A DNA stretch of 64,000 nucleotides from the NCBI GenBank assembly GCA_910587345.1, contig CAJUKH010000058.1, positions 42,866 to 106,865 of the forward strand. The letters run 5' to 3'. Position numbers and translations under genes: made by a program. This document shows positions 1 to 8,010 of the stretch, piece after piece. Every line of letters begins with the position of its first letter. Position 1 is the stretch's first letter. Under the pieces are notes generated by a model that saw only the letters and a program-made list of their open reading frames with translations, did not search any database and had not been told where the DNA came from. The DNA is from an uncultured Oscillospiraceae bacterium. Lineage in GTDB: Bacteria; Bacillota; Clostridia; Oscillospirales; Oscillospiraceae.

Positions 1-336
1 AACCGGCCGGGCCGGGTAATGCAGATGGCGGTGCTGCTGGATGACTTTGACCGGGCCAACGCCCTGCTGGACGGTGGGGACGACGCCCAGGCCGTGGCCT
101 ATGGGGCCATCCGGTACTATGAGGACGGGGATATCTCCCGCTGGGCGCCGGAACTGAAATTGACCAAAACGCTGGGACAGAGGACCTTTTGGGACCTGCA
201 GCAGAATCAGGAGAAGCAGGCAGACCCCCAATGGCAGGTGCAAATGCTGGCCTTGGAACACCGGGTCTCATCCCTGCCGGAATACCTGTCCATCGCCTTT
301 TTTCACCATCTTTTCTTTGAAAAATCCGAAAATTGA
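1..336 (+). CDS. C-terminal part of an unrecognised protein (5' end outside window)
   Basis: The frame is open from the first base and stops at 334-336, so this is the last ~111 codons of a longer gene; the ATG at 19 is internal and has no ribosome binding site. The visible part is acidic and rich in Gln/Trp, with no motif I recognise and no membrane segment. It ends 19 bases before the start of the Mrp-type ATPase on the same strand, so the two may be co-transcribed. Function unknown. Confidence 0.6.
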   Translation, partial: NRPGRVMQMAVLLDDFDRANALLDGGDDAQAVAYGAIRYYEDGDISRWAPELKLTKTLGQRTFWDLQQNQEKQADPQWQVQMLALEHRVSSLPEYLSIAFFHHLFFEKSEN

Positions 337-355
337 GTATAAAGGAGAATGTATC

Positions 356-1171
356 ATGCCTGAATGCACACACGATTGTTCCACCTGCGGAGAGGCCTGC
401 GCCGAGCGCACCGAGGAGTTTGACTTCCGGGCCAAGGCCAACCCCAATTCCAACGTGAAGAAGGTCATTGCTGTCATGAGCGGTAAGGGCGGCGTGGGCA
501 AGAGTCTGGTCACCGCCTCTCTGGCCGCCGCCTGTCAGAAGGCGGGCAAGAAGGCCGCCGTGCTGGATGCCGACATCACCGGCCCCTCCATCCCCAAGGC
601 CTTCGGCATCCACGAGCGGGCCATGGGCAACGATGAGGGTATCCTGCCCGTGGAGACCAAGACCGGGGTCAAGCTCATGAGCCTCAACCTTCTGATGGAG
701 AACGAGACCGACCCCGTGGTCTGGCGGGGTAGTCTGATTGCCGGCACTGTCAAGCAGTTCTGGACCGACGTGCAGTGGGGGGATGTGGACTATATGTTCG
801 TGGATATGCCTCCCGGAACGGGGGACGTGCCCCTGACCGTATTCCAGTCTCTGCCGGTGGACGGCATCATTGTGGTCACCTCCCCTCAGGAGTTGGTGAG
901 CATGATCGTGGAGAAGGCCGTGAAGATGGCCGAGATGATGAACATCCCCATTCTGGGTCTGGTGGAGAACTACAGCTATTTCCAGTGCCCCGACTGCGGG
1001 AAAAAGCACAGTATTTTCGGAGAGAGCCATATCGGGGAGATCGCCGACGCCCACGGCTTGAAGGTGCTGGCCCAGCTGCCCATCGATCCGTCTCTGGCTG
1101 CCGCCTGCGACGCAGGAAAGGTGGAGGAACTGCCCGTGAACTATCTGGCCGAGGTGGCAAAGGGGCTGTAA
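356..1171 (+). CDS. mrp: Mrp/NBP35-family P-loop ATPase, Fe-S cluster carrier
   Basis: 271 aa. A cytosolic ATP-binding scaffold or carrier of the Mrp/Nbp35 family, which hands Fe-S clusters to apo-proteins. The deviant Walker A motif SGKGGVGKS lies at about residues 42-50, followed by the switch-like DADITGPS and DMPPGTGD segments typical of the family. A C-terminal CPDC pair (about residue 215) is the cluster-binding motif. A short N-terminal Cys cluster (CTHDCSTCGEAC) resembles the Nbp35 ferredoxin-like extension. The start at 356 is chosen because AAAGGAG lies 9 bases upstream; an in-frame ATG at 317 lacks such a site and overlaps the preceding gene. Confidence 0.9.
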   Translation: MPECTHDCSTCGEACAERTEEFDFRAKANPNSNVKKVIAVMSGKGGVGKSLVTASLAAACQKAGKKAAVLDADITGPSIPKAFGIHERAMGNDEGILPVETKTGVKLMSLNLLMENETDPVVWRGSLIAGTVKQFWTDVQWGDVDYMFVDMPPGTGDVPLTVFQSLPVDGIIVVTSPQELVSMIVEKAVKMAEMMNIPILGLVENYSYFQCPDCGKKHSIFGESHIGEIADAHGLKVLAQLPIDPSLAAACDAGKVEELPVNYLAEVAKGL

Positions 1172-1225
1172 AAGAAGCAAAAAGGGTGAAAACACCCCCA
1201 AAAGACATAGAAGGAGGAACACACC

Positions 1226-2101
1226 ATGGAAATGCACAGCAGAAAGGGGACCCTGGCCGACATCGAGCGGCTGGTGGAAATCGAGGAAAGCGCCGTCTCG
1301 GGCGGCTATTACCTCTACGACAACCGCCATTTCTACTTTGACGGCATTCTGAACAAAGGAGAGATGGTGGTGGCCCTCAATGAAGAGGAGCACCCCGTGG
1401 GCATCGGGCAGTACTCCATCCTCCCTGACGGCAGCGGCTGGCTGGAGTGCCTGCGGGTGGAGAAGCAGTGGCAGAGCCAGGGAGCCGGCAAGGCCATCTA
1501 CCGCCGGTATATGGCTTTGGCGGAGGAGACCAATGCCCCCTCGGTGGCCATGTTCACCGGCCGGAAGAATCTGGCCAGTAAGGGCCTTGCCGAGAAGCAC
1601 GGCTTCCACCTTGCCGCCGCTTACATGGGCTATGACCTGGCCCTGCCTGGGGCGGTCAAGGAGATCGTCACCGGCTTCCATCTGGTGGTGGATGAGGAGG
1701 AGGCGGTGAAGCTGCTGACCCAGGCTGTCGCCGCCGAGGCGAAGCGGGCCGCCGAGACCAATGGCTGGGGCACCTTCATGGCCATGAACCGGACCTTCTT
1801 CCACTACGGCGAGCCGCTGTACCGCTATCTCCACCGGAACAACATGGTGTTTACCGATGGGGAGAACGTGCTGGTGCTGGGGGCCAGAATGCTCCGGGCC
1901 AGAGGGCTTCATGTGGGCTTTATGGCCGGGGACTACGACAAATGTCTGGCCTTTGCCGCTTCTGCCACGGCGGCCCAGGGGCTGGAGAAGCTGTCCATCA
2001 TGTTCCCGCCCGAGCGGGCCGACCTCCACGACCTGGTCACCGGCAAAGGCTATACCCAGACCGGGGAGCTTATCGTTATGGAACTGGACAGAAGAAAGTA
2101 A
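1226..2101 (+). CDS. GNAT-family N-acetyltransferase, probably tandem domains
   Basis: 291 aa. The N-terminal half has the acetyl-CoA-binding pattern of GNAT enzymes (QWQSQGAGKAIYRRY, about residues 85-100) preceded by a beta-strand-rich core. The C-terminal half looks like a second, weaker acetyltransferase-like fold with no clear CoA loop, as in two-domain GNAT proteins. Substrate cannot be told. AAGGAGG at 1211-1217 supports the ATG at 1226. The gene follows the mrp-like gene by 54 bases on the same strand, and a hairpin terminator follows it. Confidence 0.75.
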   Translation: MEMHSRKGTLADIERLVEIEESAVSGGYYLYDNRHFYFDGILNKGEMVVALNEEEHPVGIGQYSILPDGSGWLECLRVEKQWQSQGAGKAIYRRYMALAEETNAPSVAMFTGRKNLASKGLAEKHGFHLAAAYMGYDLALPGAVKEIVTGFHLVVDEEEAVKLLTQAVAAEAKRAAETNGWGTFMAMNRTFFHYGEPLYRYLHRNNMVFTDGENVLVLGARMLRARGLHVGFMAGDYDKCLAFAASATAAQGLEKLSIMFPPERADLHDLVTGKGYTQTGELIVMELDRRK

Positions 2102-2112
2102 AAAATGGGCAA

Positions 2113-2150
2113 AAGGGGCGTGATACCTTGGTATCACGCCCCTTCCTTTT
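2113..2150 (+). terminator. Rho-independent terminator after the acetyltransferase gene
   Basis: A 13-bp inverted repeat (GGGGCGTGATACC and its complement, 2115-2142) is followed by CCTTCCTTTTTG. It ends the mrp/acetyltransferase transcription unit. Confidence 0.8.
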
Positions 2151-2253
2151 TGTGGGAATTTTGTCGCAAAAGGTCGATAAAGGTCCAAAAAGCACCAATT
2201 ACGAAAATATAGCGTACTATGGAACCATCTCTGAAAGAAAAGGGTGGTTTTCC

Positions 2254-2624
2254 ATGGAAAAAGTGCGGCAGTTGGTGTCCCGGATCGCACCCAGAGCCAG
2301 ATTTCCGGGACAGGGGGCCTTTACTGTGGCCATTTTCTGCTATGGGAAGCAGTTCCTCGGGTCGGAGGAGGACGGGGTGCGGGTGACCAAGGAGCTGTAC
2401 CCTCAGGTGGCAAAGCAGATCAAAAAGGGGCTGGAGGCCGCTGAAAAAGCCATTTACCGGGCAGTGGACTGCTGCTGGTCGGAGGGAAAAACGAGGCGCT
2501 GAATCAGGTCATTGGCCGCACGCTGCCGGTCAAGCCCCGGCCGGGGGAACTGATTTTTTACTGCGCTTATTATCTGGAAAAAGGGTATCCCTATTTTGAG
2601 CGGATAGGCGCCGGGCCGGGGTGA
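2254..2624 (+). pseudogene. Spo0A C-terminal-domain-like protein, broken by a -1 frameshift
   Basis: From ATG 2254 one frame reads 82 codons to a stop at 2500-2502. Its end (VTKELYPQVAKQ, then KAIYRAVDCCWSEG) resembles the Spo0A DNA-binding domain pattern of YPxIAKxF followed by ERAIRHAIEVAWSRG. The rest of that domain continues in another frame (NEALNQVIGRTLPV, PGELIFYCAYYL) from about 2490 to the stop at 2622-2624. Restoring one A in the A5 run at 2487-2491 joins both halves into a ~123-aa protein, the size expected of a stand-alone Spo0A_C protein. Alternatives are a sequencing error or programmed slippage on the A run. No clear Shine-Dalgarno lies before 2254. Confidence 0.65.
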
Positions 2625-2659
2625 GCCGTCCGCCGTCAGGCAAGGCGGGCACGGCGGGG

Positions 2660-3472
2660 TCAGATGAACAGGTACTTTATGTATATCCAGGTAAAGGCCA
2701 GGGTCCATGCAAAGCACAGGACACTGATAATAAGGCCCTTGTTGCTTTTGGCGCCCCGCAGCTTGCCCCAGAGGGCAAGGGCCAGACCCACCAGGGCCGT
2801 AATGATGCCGGCAGGCGGGAAAAAGAGGACAAAGAAGGCCCCCAGGGCGGCGAAAATAAGGCCGATGACCCCAAACCCCTCCTTGGCGTGGGCCTCTAAA
2901 AGAGCGTCCATGCCGGGGTTTTCCGCCTCCACCCGCTGGGCCAGGGGGAGAATGAACCGGTGGAGGGCTTCGCACTCCTCCTGCTGGAGAATATTAAGAG
3001 GGTACCAGCGGTTTTTCCGCAGGGTCTGGGCGTCCACGGTGAGTTGAAGCAGGGTCCGGCCCTCCTTGTCGTAAAAGTGGAGGGCCAGCTGCCGAAGGGC
3101 GCCGTTTGCCTCTTTGGTCCTAACCCCTATCTTGCCAAGGGCCGAGGGGGTCAGGGGGATGACCTGGCCCGGCTGGATCTCACGGGTCCGTTTATTCACC
3201 TTCAGGGGGAGGACGTACAGGGTCTGGTCCTGAAAGGTCAGTCCATAGCGGTAAAAGGTGGTGCGGACGCCCCGGCCAAAGTGCTCCTGCTCCTCCCAGT
3301 GAGCGTAGAGAAGGTGGTCGGCGCCCAACTCCTTCAAAAGAGGCGCCGCAGCGGAGCGAAGGTTTGCTTTATCCGTGCCGCTCTGGGCGGCTTTGTGATT
3401 GCGGCTGTTTTTGACGAAAAGAACGCCAAGGATGACCAGCAGCCACAACAATAGGGGTAAAAATCGATCCAT
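2660..3472 (-). CDS. Membrane protein of unknown function
   Basis: 270 aa. One hydrophobic segment is at the extreme N-terminus (about residues 4-21). A polar domain of ~170 residues follows, then two or three hydrophobic segments near the C-terminus (about 200-268). This is consistent with a cytoplasmic domain held between membrane anchors. No enzyme motif recognised. GGAGG lies just upstream of ATG 3472. The 3' end is only 35 bases from the converging Spo0A-like gene. Confidence 0.65.
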   Translation of the reverse strand: MDRFLPLLLWLLVILGVLFVKNSRNHKAAQSGTDKANLRSAAAPLLKELGADHLLYAHWEEQEHFGRGVRTTFYRYGLTFQDQTLYVLPLKVNKRTREIQPGQVIPLTPSALGKIGVRTKEANGALRQLALHFYDKEGRTLLQLTVDAQTLRKNRWYPLNILQQEECEALHRFILPLAQRVEAENPGMDALLEAHAKEGFGVIGLIFAALGAFFVLFFPPAGIITALVGLALALWGKLRGAKSNKGLIISVLCFAWTLAFTWIYIKYLFI

Positions 3473-3579
3473 TGTAATTCCTCCATATCCAGTATTTGCT
3501 GTTTACCGGAGGGGGCGGAGTCGAAAAGGTGTACTTTTTCAAAAGGAGAAAAAGGGGGGGAAACCATGTCGAAAAGTGC

Positions 3580-3608
3580 TTGACTTCGTGTGTTTTCCAT
3601 AGTATAGT
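3580..3608 (+). promoter_or_regulatory. Sigma-A-type promoter for a short transcript
   Basis: TTGACT at 3580-3585, 17-base spacer, TATAGT at 3603-3608. No coding region follows; a hairpin with a T run does, at 3623-3675. Confidence 0.6.
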
Positions 3609-3613
3609 AAACT

Positions 3614-3676
3614 TTGCTGAGAGGTCCGGGCGCGTTTGAAAAAGTACACTTTTTCAAATGACGGGCCGTTTTTTTA
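3614..3676 (+). ncRNA. Candidate small RNA, about 60 nt
   Basis: Immediately downstream of a near-consensus promoter the sequence folds into an outer stem, GGTCCG (3623-3628) with CGGGCC (3662-3667), and an inner stem, TTTGAAAAAGT with ACTTTTTCAAA (3635-3658). A run of seven T at 3669-3675 follows. Promoter, hairpin and terminator leave room for nothing but a short RNA. A related GAAAAGGTGTACTTTTTC sequence lies upstream at 3523-3540. The structure could also be a simple terminator for a leader peptide-less transcript. Confidence 0.4.
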
Positions 3677-3689
3677 TGCTCATTTGGAG

Positions 3690-4845
3690 CGGCGGGTGGG
3701 TGGTTTTGCCTTGCAGGTTTTTATTTCCCTGCCCGACGGGGGATTGTTTTTCCGCTTGCCCAACTGAGGCCACAGTCCGGCCGTTGGAGGCAGGCTGTCT
3801 CTTGGCGGCTATGCCGCTTAGAGACAGCTCGTGCCCTGTGGGTGCTGTGCCGCCTTATGGGTGGGTGCCTTGTGGGGGAACCGATTTTCCTTTTGTGGGG
3901 AAGTGGGGTGTTTTTACCTTACAGTTGGTTTTTTGCCTGCCCGGCTGGGGCCAAAACCACTTTTTCTTTTGCAGCGCAAAAGAAAAAGCGGTTCTGGACT
4001 CCGAAAAAGAAAAGGTAGACCAGTGGAAATGATTACGGGCTACGGTACAACCGTGCAAAGCCCCAATCCTGCTGGTTATTCCTTGGGTAAAATCCTTTGG
4101 GCTATCCTTCTGTTTTCGGCGGCGTGAGTTTGAGTGACCCGTGGTCCCCCTTGCGCCACTGCCGTTGAGTGGGTGGAATACCGCTCCTTGTTCGTTGGTA
4201 TTTACGCCGCCTGGGTGGTGGTTGTTGGGAGAGAAGTAGGGCGGGTGAGGACATCTGCCCTACGGGGTAGGATGGTTTTTGATGAGAGGAACCGCCCCTC
4301 AAGCTGTGTAGGCAGAGGCGGGTCAATTTCAACGTGATTTCTTTAGTGTTCCTCTAACGTACGCACGGGTGCGGGGCAAGTGGAACCATGGGAGCGTAAA
4401 GACGACACGAGCCGATTCTAACCCACCTTGTCTTGACCTTAGGGCTTTCTTGGGGGGTGTGGGGGGCCATTCTTTGGCCCGTCAAAGAATGGTCCCTCAC
4501 AACCACGCAGTTGAAGGATTGGCGTACACTCACCAACCAAACGCACCCCGCCCCTACGGGGGTAGGATGGTTTTTTGATGAGAGGAACCGCCCCTCAAGC
4601 TGTGTAGGCAGAGGCGGGTCAATTTCAACGACATTTCTTCAGTGTTCCACCAACGGACGCACGGGTGCGGGGCAAGAGGGACCATGGGAGCGTAAAGATG
4701 ATACGAGCCGATTCTAAAACACATGGTCTTGACCTGAGGGCTTTCTTGGGGGGTGTGGGGGGCCATTCTTTGGCCCGTCAAAGAATGGTCCCTCACAACC
4801 ACGCAGTTGAAGGATTGGCGTACAACCCCCAGCCAAACGCCACCA
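3690..4845 (+). repeat. Family-1 structured non-coding repeat, copy A (tail module duplicated)
   Basis: No plausible gene lies in this stretch. It holds the full family-1 repeat seen again near 9.4, 46.7, 54.1, 54.5 and 59.6 kb. Landmarks are a GCTGTCTC/GAGACAGC stem at about 3796-3831, a 12-bp hairpin CTTTTTCTTTTG/CAAAAGAAAAAG at 3960-3988, a CCACT/AGTGG stem followed by a GTGGAATACC/GGTATCCAC stem near 4155-4210, and a CCATTCTTTG/CAAAGAATGG stem near 4470-4492. The ~290-bp tail module (about 4264-4560) is repeated in tandem at about 4561-4842. Strand of any transcript is unknown. Confidence 0.85.
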
Positions 4846-4861
4846 CCTCAAACAACAAAAA

Positions 4862-4892
4862 CAAGCCCCCCGGACAGGCCGGGGGGCTTTAT
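4862..4892 (-). terminator. Terminator after the first ECF/anti-sigma operon
   Basis: AGCCCCCCGG and CCGGGGGGCT pair around a short loop just past the anti-sigma stop codon. On the minus strand they are followed by TTGTTTTTGTTGTTT. Confidence 0.75.
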
Positions 4893-5762
4893 TTATTCGC
4901 TTACAATGACGGACTCCATTTCTCCATCGCTCCAGATGATAAATTCCCCGTCAGCGGGAAGGGCCTCCCCGGACGTCTGGGGCGCTGCAGGCTGGGGCTG
5001 GTCCCAGATGCCGGCCAGCTCTTCGGCCTTTTGGGCGTTGGCCTTGCTCTCGTCCAGAGGCAGGGAGAACAGGGCGGCCTCTCCCTTGGAGGTGATGACG
5101 CCGGTGGCGTCCTCAAAGCCGAACAGCTCCGCACTGGGGGGGGTGTGGGTGCCGGGGTACACCGCCAGATAGACGGTGTGGTCGGCAAAAGGTTCCACAT
5201 TGTCGCACTCGAAGAGGTAGTAGAGGACCCCCTCCTGGGCAAAGGATCTGACGCCGCCCCCAAGGGTCCAGGCGTTGAGCCGCCAGGGAGCGTAACCCTC
5301 TACCAGAGGGGAGACGGTCAGGTCGGGGACACCCTCGGTGATGTCTGCCCCGTCGGTGCGGGCATAGGCCAGTACCGCATAGGTCTTGTCCTGGTCTACA
5401 CTGTCGGGAAGGCTCTCCACCCGGCTCAGACCTGTTCCGCTGACAAGGCCCATCAGGGTCACGTTGTAGTCGCCCACGGTCTTTGTCTCGTTTACGGTGA
5501 TGGCATCCTCCCCTTCAAAGGCGGCGGCCAGGGCTTCGTTTCCTGCCCGCTGGGCCACGTCACGGGGTGCCAGCGTGATGGCGGCGTAGGCGGTGACGCT
5601 CATGGCGGCCACCACGGCGGCGGCGAGCAGGACGGCTTTCAGATTCATTTTTTTCATGGGTTTTCGCTCCTTTTCTTGTGCCAGGCGGGCCATCGTCCGG
5701 TCCTGAAAATCAGAGCTGAACGAGAGGGCGTCCACCTGGGCCCGGTATTGCTCTCGGTTCAT
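4893..5762 (-). CDS. Putative membrane-bound anti-sigma factor, partner of the adjacent ECF sigma
   Basis: 289 aa. A short cytoplasmic N-terminus of ~38 residues is followed by one transmembrane segment (about 40-62, rich in Ala/Val). A ~220-residue extracytoplasmic domain rich in beta-strand-like sequence comes next. The plan matches Clostridial anti-sigma factors with a DUF4179-like outer part. The ATG overlaps the stop codon of the sigma gene by four bases (ATGA), implying translational coupling. Calling it an anti-sigma factor rests on topology and this coupling, not on a binding motif. Confidence 0.7.
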   Translation of the reverse strand: MNREQYRAQVDALSFSSDFQDRTMARLAQEKERKPMKKMNLKAVLLAAAVVAAMSVTAYAAITLAPRDVAQRAGNEALAAAFEGEDAITVNETKTVGDYNVTLMGLVSGTGLSRVESLPDSVDQDKTYAVLAYARTDGADITEGVPDLTVSPLVEGYAPWRLNAWTLGGGVRSFAQEGVLYYLFECDNVEPFADHTVYLAVYPGTHTPPSAELFGFEDATGVITSKGEAALFSLPLDESKANAQKAEELAGIWDQPQPAAPQTSGEALPADGEFIIWSDGEMESVIVSE

Positions 5763-6238
5763 GGGATATCATCCTCCTTCAGCATTTCCCGCAGGCGCTC
5801 CCGCCCACGGGCCAGCCGGGTGCCCACAGTGGGAACGGGCAGAGCCAGCAGCCTGGCGATCTCTTTGATGGAATAGCCCTCGTAATAATAAAGATGGATC
5901 ACGGCGCTGTAGGCTTGGGGCAGGGAGCGGACAGCGGAAAGAAGAGGGCCGTAGTCGGGAGCCTCCGCCGCTACGGACTCTGCCGCATCCAGACAGGCGT
6001 CGTCACGCCGCCTGCGGCAGAGGTCGCCGGCACGGTTCAGGGTGGTGCGGAGGAGCCAGGCCTTCTCATGCTCCCCGTCCCGGAAACGGGGGGAATGGGT
6101 CATCAGCCGAAGAAAGACGTCCTGGACCACATCTTCGGCATCGGCGGTGGTGGGAACTCTGGTCATAGCCACCCGCAGCAGCATATGGCTGTAGGTCTCC
6201 ACCACCCGGCGAAGGTCCTGTTCCTGTATGGGTTCCAT
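5759..6238 (-). CDS. ECF-type RNA polymerase sigma factor
   Basis: 159 aa. Region 2 is visible as the segment with DAEDVVQDVFLRL (core polymerase and -10 binding). Region 4 follows as SLPQAYSAVIHLYYYEGYSIKEIARLL and a helix-turn-helix ending GTRLARGRERL. Length and the absence of region 3 fit the ECF class. Start 6238 uses AAAGGAG 11 bases upstream; an out-of-frame ATG lies between. It is likely held inactive by the membrane protein encoded next. Confidence 0.85.
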   Translation of the reverse strand: MEPIQEQDLRRVVETYSHMLLRVAMTRVPTTADAEDVVQDVFLRLMTHSPRFRDGEHEKAWLLRTTLNRAGDLCRRRRDDACLDAAESVAAEAPDYGPLLSAVRSLPQAYSAVIHLYYYEGYSIKEIARLLALPVPTVGTRLARGRERLREMLKEDDIP

Positions 6239-6307
6239 CCATGGCTCATCTCCTTTCACCCATAACACGTTTCAAAGGGGCGGAATTTTTCACCGCAGGA
6301 AAAAATA

Positions 6308-6335
6308 ATGGGGAGGGCCTTGGCCCTCCCCATGA
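6308..6335 (-). terminator. Terminator after the MBL-fold hydrolase gene
   Basis: GGGGAGGGCC and GGCCCTCCCC (6311-6332) form a 10-bp stem. On the minus strand ATTATTTTT follows. Confidence 0.75.
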
Positions 6336-6343
6336 AAGTGCCG

Positions 6344-7186
6344 TCAGGAGAATATCCTGTCCGGGTTATAGACAATATTGCCAAGACCTCCGTCCAGCCT
6401 TTGGGGCGGGCCGTCGGGGCGGATAGCCTTGGCCGCAAAGGCGGTGCGGCCGGCGGCAAAGGGCGGCACCTGAAAGGGGGCTTCATCGCTTTTTCCGGCC
6501 AGAATATCGTCGCAGACGGCGATGACGCTGTCCACCAGCGCCTTTTCCACCACCCGGGGGCCGTGGGAGAGATAGATGCTGTCATAATCCCCCTCCCGCT
6601 TTTTCAGGCGGAGGAGGTTTTGGCGGTACTCATCCACTGAGGTACTCTCCTCCAGCCAGAGGTACACATAGATGTTGCAGGCGTCCCCCAGCAGGATGGT
6701 CCGCTCCTCCCGGTTGAGGATGGCCGTCATGCCCTGAGTGTGGCCGGGAAGGGAGACGGCCTCCAGCGTGACGCCCCCCAGGTCAAAGGTCTGCCCGTGG
6801 GACAGAGGGAGATAGGGGGCGGTCCGGGGGCGGACGAAATCGGCCTCGGACACCCGGGCGTAGTCAGGCCCCATGATGCCCCGGGCATAGCCCGTTTTCA
6901 TCTCCATGGTGTCGTGGGCCTTTACCAGTTCCCAGTCGGCGGGGTGCAGCCAGACCTCGTCAAAAAGGGCGGCGGCCGAGGCGTGGTCCCCGTGGCCGTG
7001 GGTCAGGATCACGGTAAGGGGCTTGGGGGTGAGGGCGGAGACAAACGCTTTCAAATTTCCAAGGCCGGTGCCCGTGTCAATGAGGGCGGCCCGGTCCCTC
7101 CCCTCCACCAGATAACAATAGACCTGGGTCTGGTCCACGATCCAGGTGGTGGTAGGGGTCAGCTTTTCCGCTTTGAAAAATTCCAT
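6344..7186 (-). CDS. Metallo-beta-lactamase-fold hydrolase
   Basis: 280 aa. The MBL signature THGHGDH at about residues 62-68 supplies the metal ligands. Further conserved positions are LPGHTQG (His), LLGDAC (Asp) and the late LSHGP (His), the order expected of the glyoxalase II / RNase Z superfamily. Substrate cannot be predicted; the family includes hydroxyacylglutathione hydrolases and many uncharacterised thioesterases. Start 7186 is supported by AAGGAGG upstream; a longer reading to 7288 lacks a site. Confidence 0.8.
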   Translation of the reverse strand: MEFFKAEKLTPTTTWIVDQTQVYCYLVEGRDRAALIDTGTGLGNLKAFVSALTPKPLTVILTHGHGDHASAAALFDEVWLHPADWELVKAHDTMEMKTGYARGIMGPDYARVSEADFVRPRTAPYLPLSHGQTFDLGGVTLEAVSLPGHTQGMTAILNREERTILLGDACNIYVYLWLEESTSVDEYRQNLLRLKKREGDYDSIYLSHGPRVVEKALVDSVIAVCDDILAGKSDEAPFQVPPFAAGRTAFAAKAIRPDGPPQRLDGGLGNIVYNPDRIFS

Positions 7187-7301
7187 GGGGAGACCTCCTT
7201 CATAAAAAACAATTTCGTAAAGAGCGCCGCCCAAAGCCGCCCCCTCCGGGGGAGGCGGTCCGGTCGAGGGACGCCCCCTCCCCAACAAAAGAGGAGACCC
7301 A

Positions 7302-7691
7302 TCATCGCAAAAGCCCGGCCCGCAGAGCCGCTCCGCCCAGTAAAAGGAGGGCCGTCAGATATCCGGCCATCCCCAAAAAGGGGCACAGAAAGCTCTGCCC
7401 CCTGAATCGCAGAAGCCGGACGGTCAATGTATCTCCGGTTTTCTTCGCCTCTGTCTGGATTCGCTCATAGGCAGAGATCCCCAAAAGCCCTCCTCCCCGA
7501 CCCCAGCCGAAGAGGAAGGGGATGCCTTCAAGCCAGGGATAGGCCTGCCGGGCAAGGGCTTCGCCCTTTCGGGAGAGCCGGTTTCCCCAAAAGGCAGCCA
7601 CCAGCACATTGGCAAAAAGGGCTGTTACCCCAACCACATTCCAAAACAGACCACAGAGAGAAAAATCAACAGAAAATGCACCCGGCGACAC
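7302..7691 (-). CDS. Small hypothetical membrane protein, start uncertain
   Basis: Up to 129 aa from GTG 7691, but a later GTG is also possible. Two hydrophobic segments flank a basic middle region: one near residues 12-34, one at the C-terminus rich in Leu/Gly/Ala. The 5' end overlaps the 3' end of the 48-aa gene at 7625-7771 in a different frame, as in translationally coupled small genes. No family recognised. Coding status is moderately supported only. Confidence 0.4.
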   Translation of the reverse strand: MSPGAFSVDFSLCGLFWNVVGVTALFANVLVAAFWGNRLSRKGEALARQAYPWLEGIPFLFGWGRGGGLLGISAYERIQTEAKKTGDTLTVRLLRFRGQSFLCPFLGMAGYLTALLLLGGAALRAGLLR

Positions 7692-7771
7692 TGCACCTGC
7701 TTCCGGAGCAAATTCTCCATGGCCCGGTGCAATTCCTCGTCAATGGGGGGCATCTCGTTACGGTCGTCCAA
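7625..7771 (-). CDS. 48-aa tail-anchored protein with TTG start
   Basis: AAAGGAGG on the minus strand is followed seven bases later by TTG (7771-7769), opening a 48-codon frame. The first 30 residues are charged; the last 18 (HFLLIFLSVVCFGMWLG) form one C-terminal hydrophobic helix. It lies 29 bases after UPF0291 and is probably in the same leftward operon. No homologue recognised. Confidence 0.45.
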   Translation of the reverse strand: MDDRNEMPPIDEELHRAMENLLRKQVQCRRVHFLLIFLSVVCFGMWLG

Positions 7772-7800
7772 AAGAAGGCCTCCTTTCAGACAAAGGCCCT

Positions 7801-8010
7801 TCAGTCCTTCTGTTTCAGCTTCTTTTTGGTGCCGTCGGGGTTCAGCACCACCGTGTTGTCCAGATGGCCTGCCAGACTGGCCTTTACGGCGTCCACATAC
7901 TCCCGGCGGAGGGCGGCCTGTTCGGCCTTCTCCTCCTCGGTCAGCCCTTCGGCGGTTCTGGATTTCCGGGCCAGTTCGTTGATGCGGGCCACTTTCTCGT
8001 CGGTAATCAT
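7801..8010 (-). CDS. UPF0291 (YnzC-type) small protein
   Basis: 69 aa. The sequence begins MITDEKVARINELARKS and continues with LTEEEKAEQAALRREYVD, the two-helix hairpin pattern of the UPF0291/DUF896 family. Members are small cytoplasmic proteins linked to SOS or stress operons in Bacillus, with no enzymatic activity known. Its start overlaps the end of ylmH by four bases, so the two are coupled. Confidence 0.85.
   Translation of the reverse strand: MITDEKVARINELARKSRTAEGLTEEEKAEQAALRREYVDAVKASLAGHLDNTVVLNPDGTKKKLKQKD

Noticed and set aside
4665..5876. 403-codon plus-strand frame across a repeat and the anti-sigma gene
   Set aside because: Starts inside a family-1 repeat and runs antisense to a well-supported membrane protein gene.
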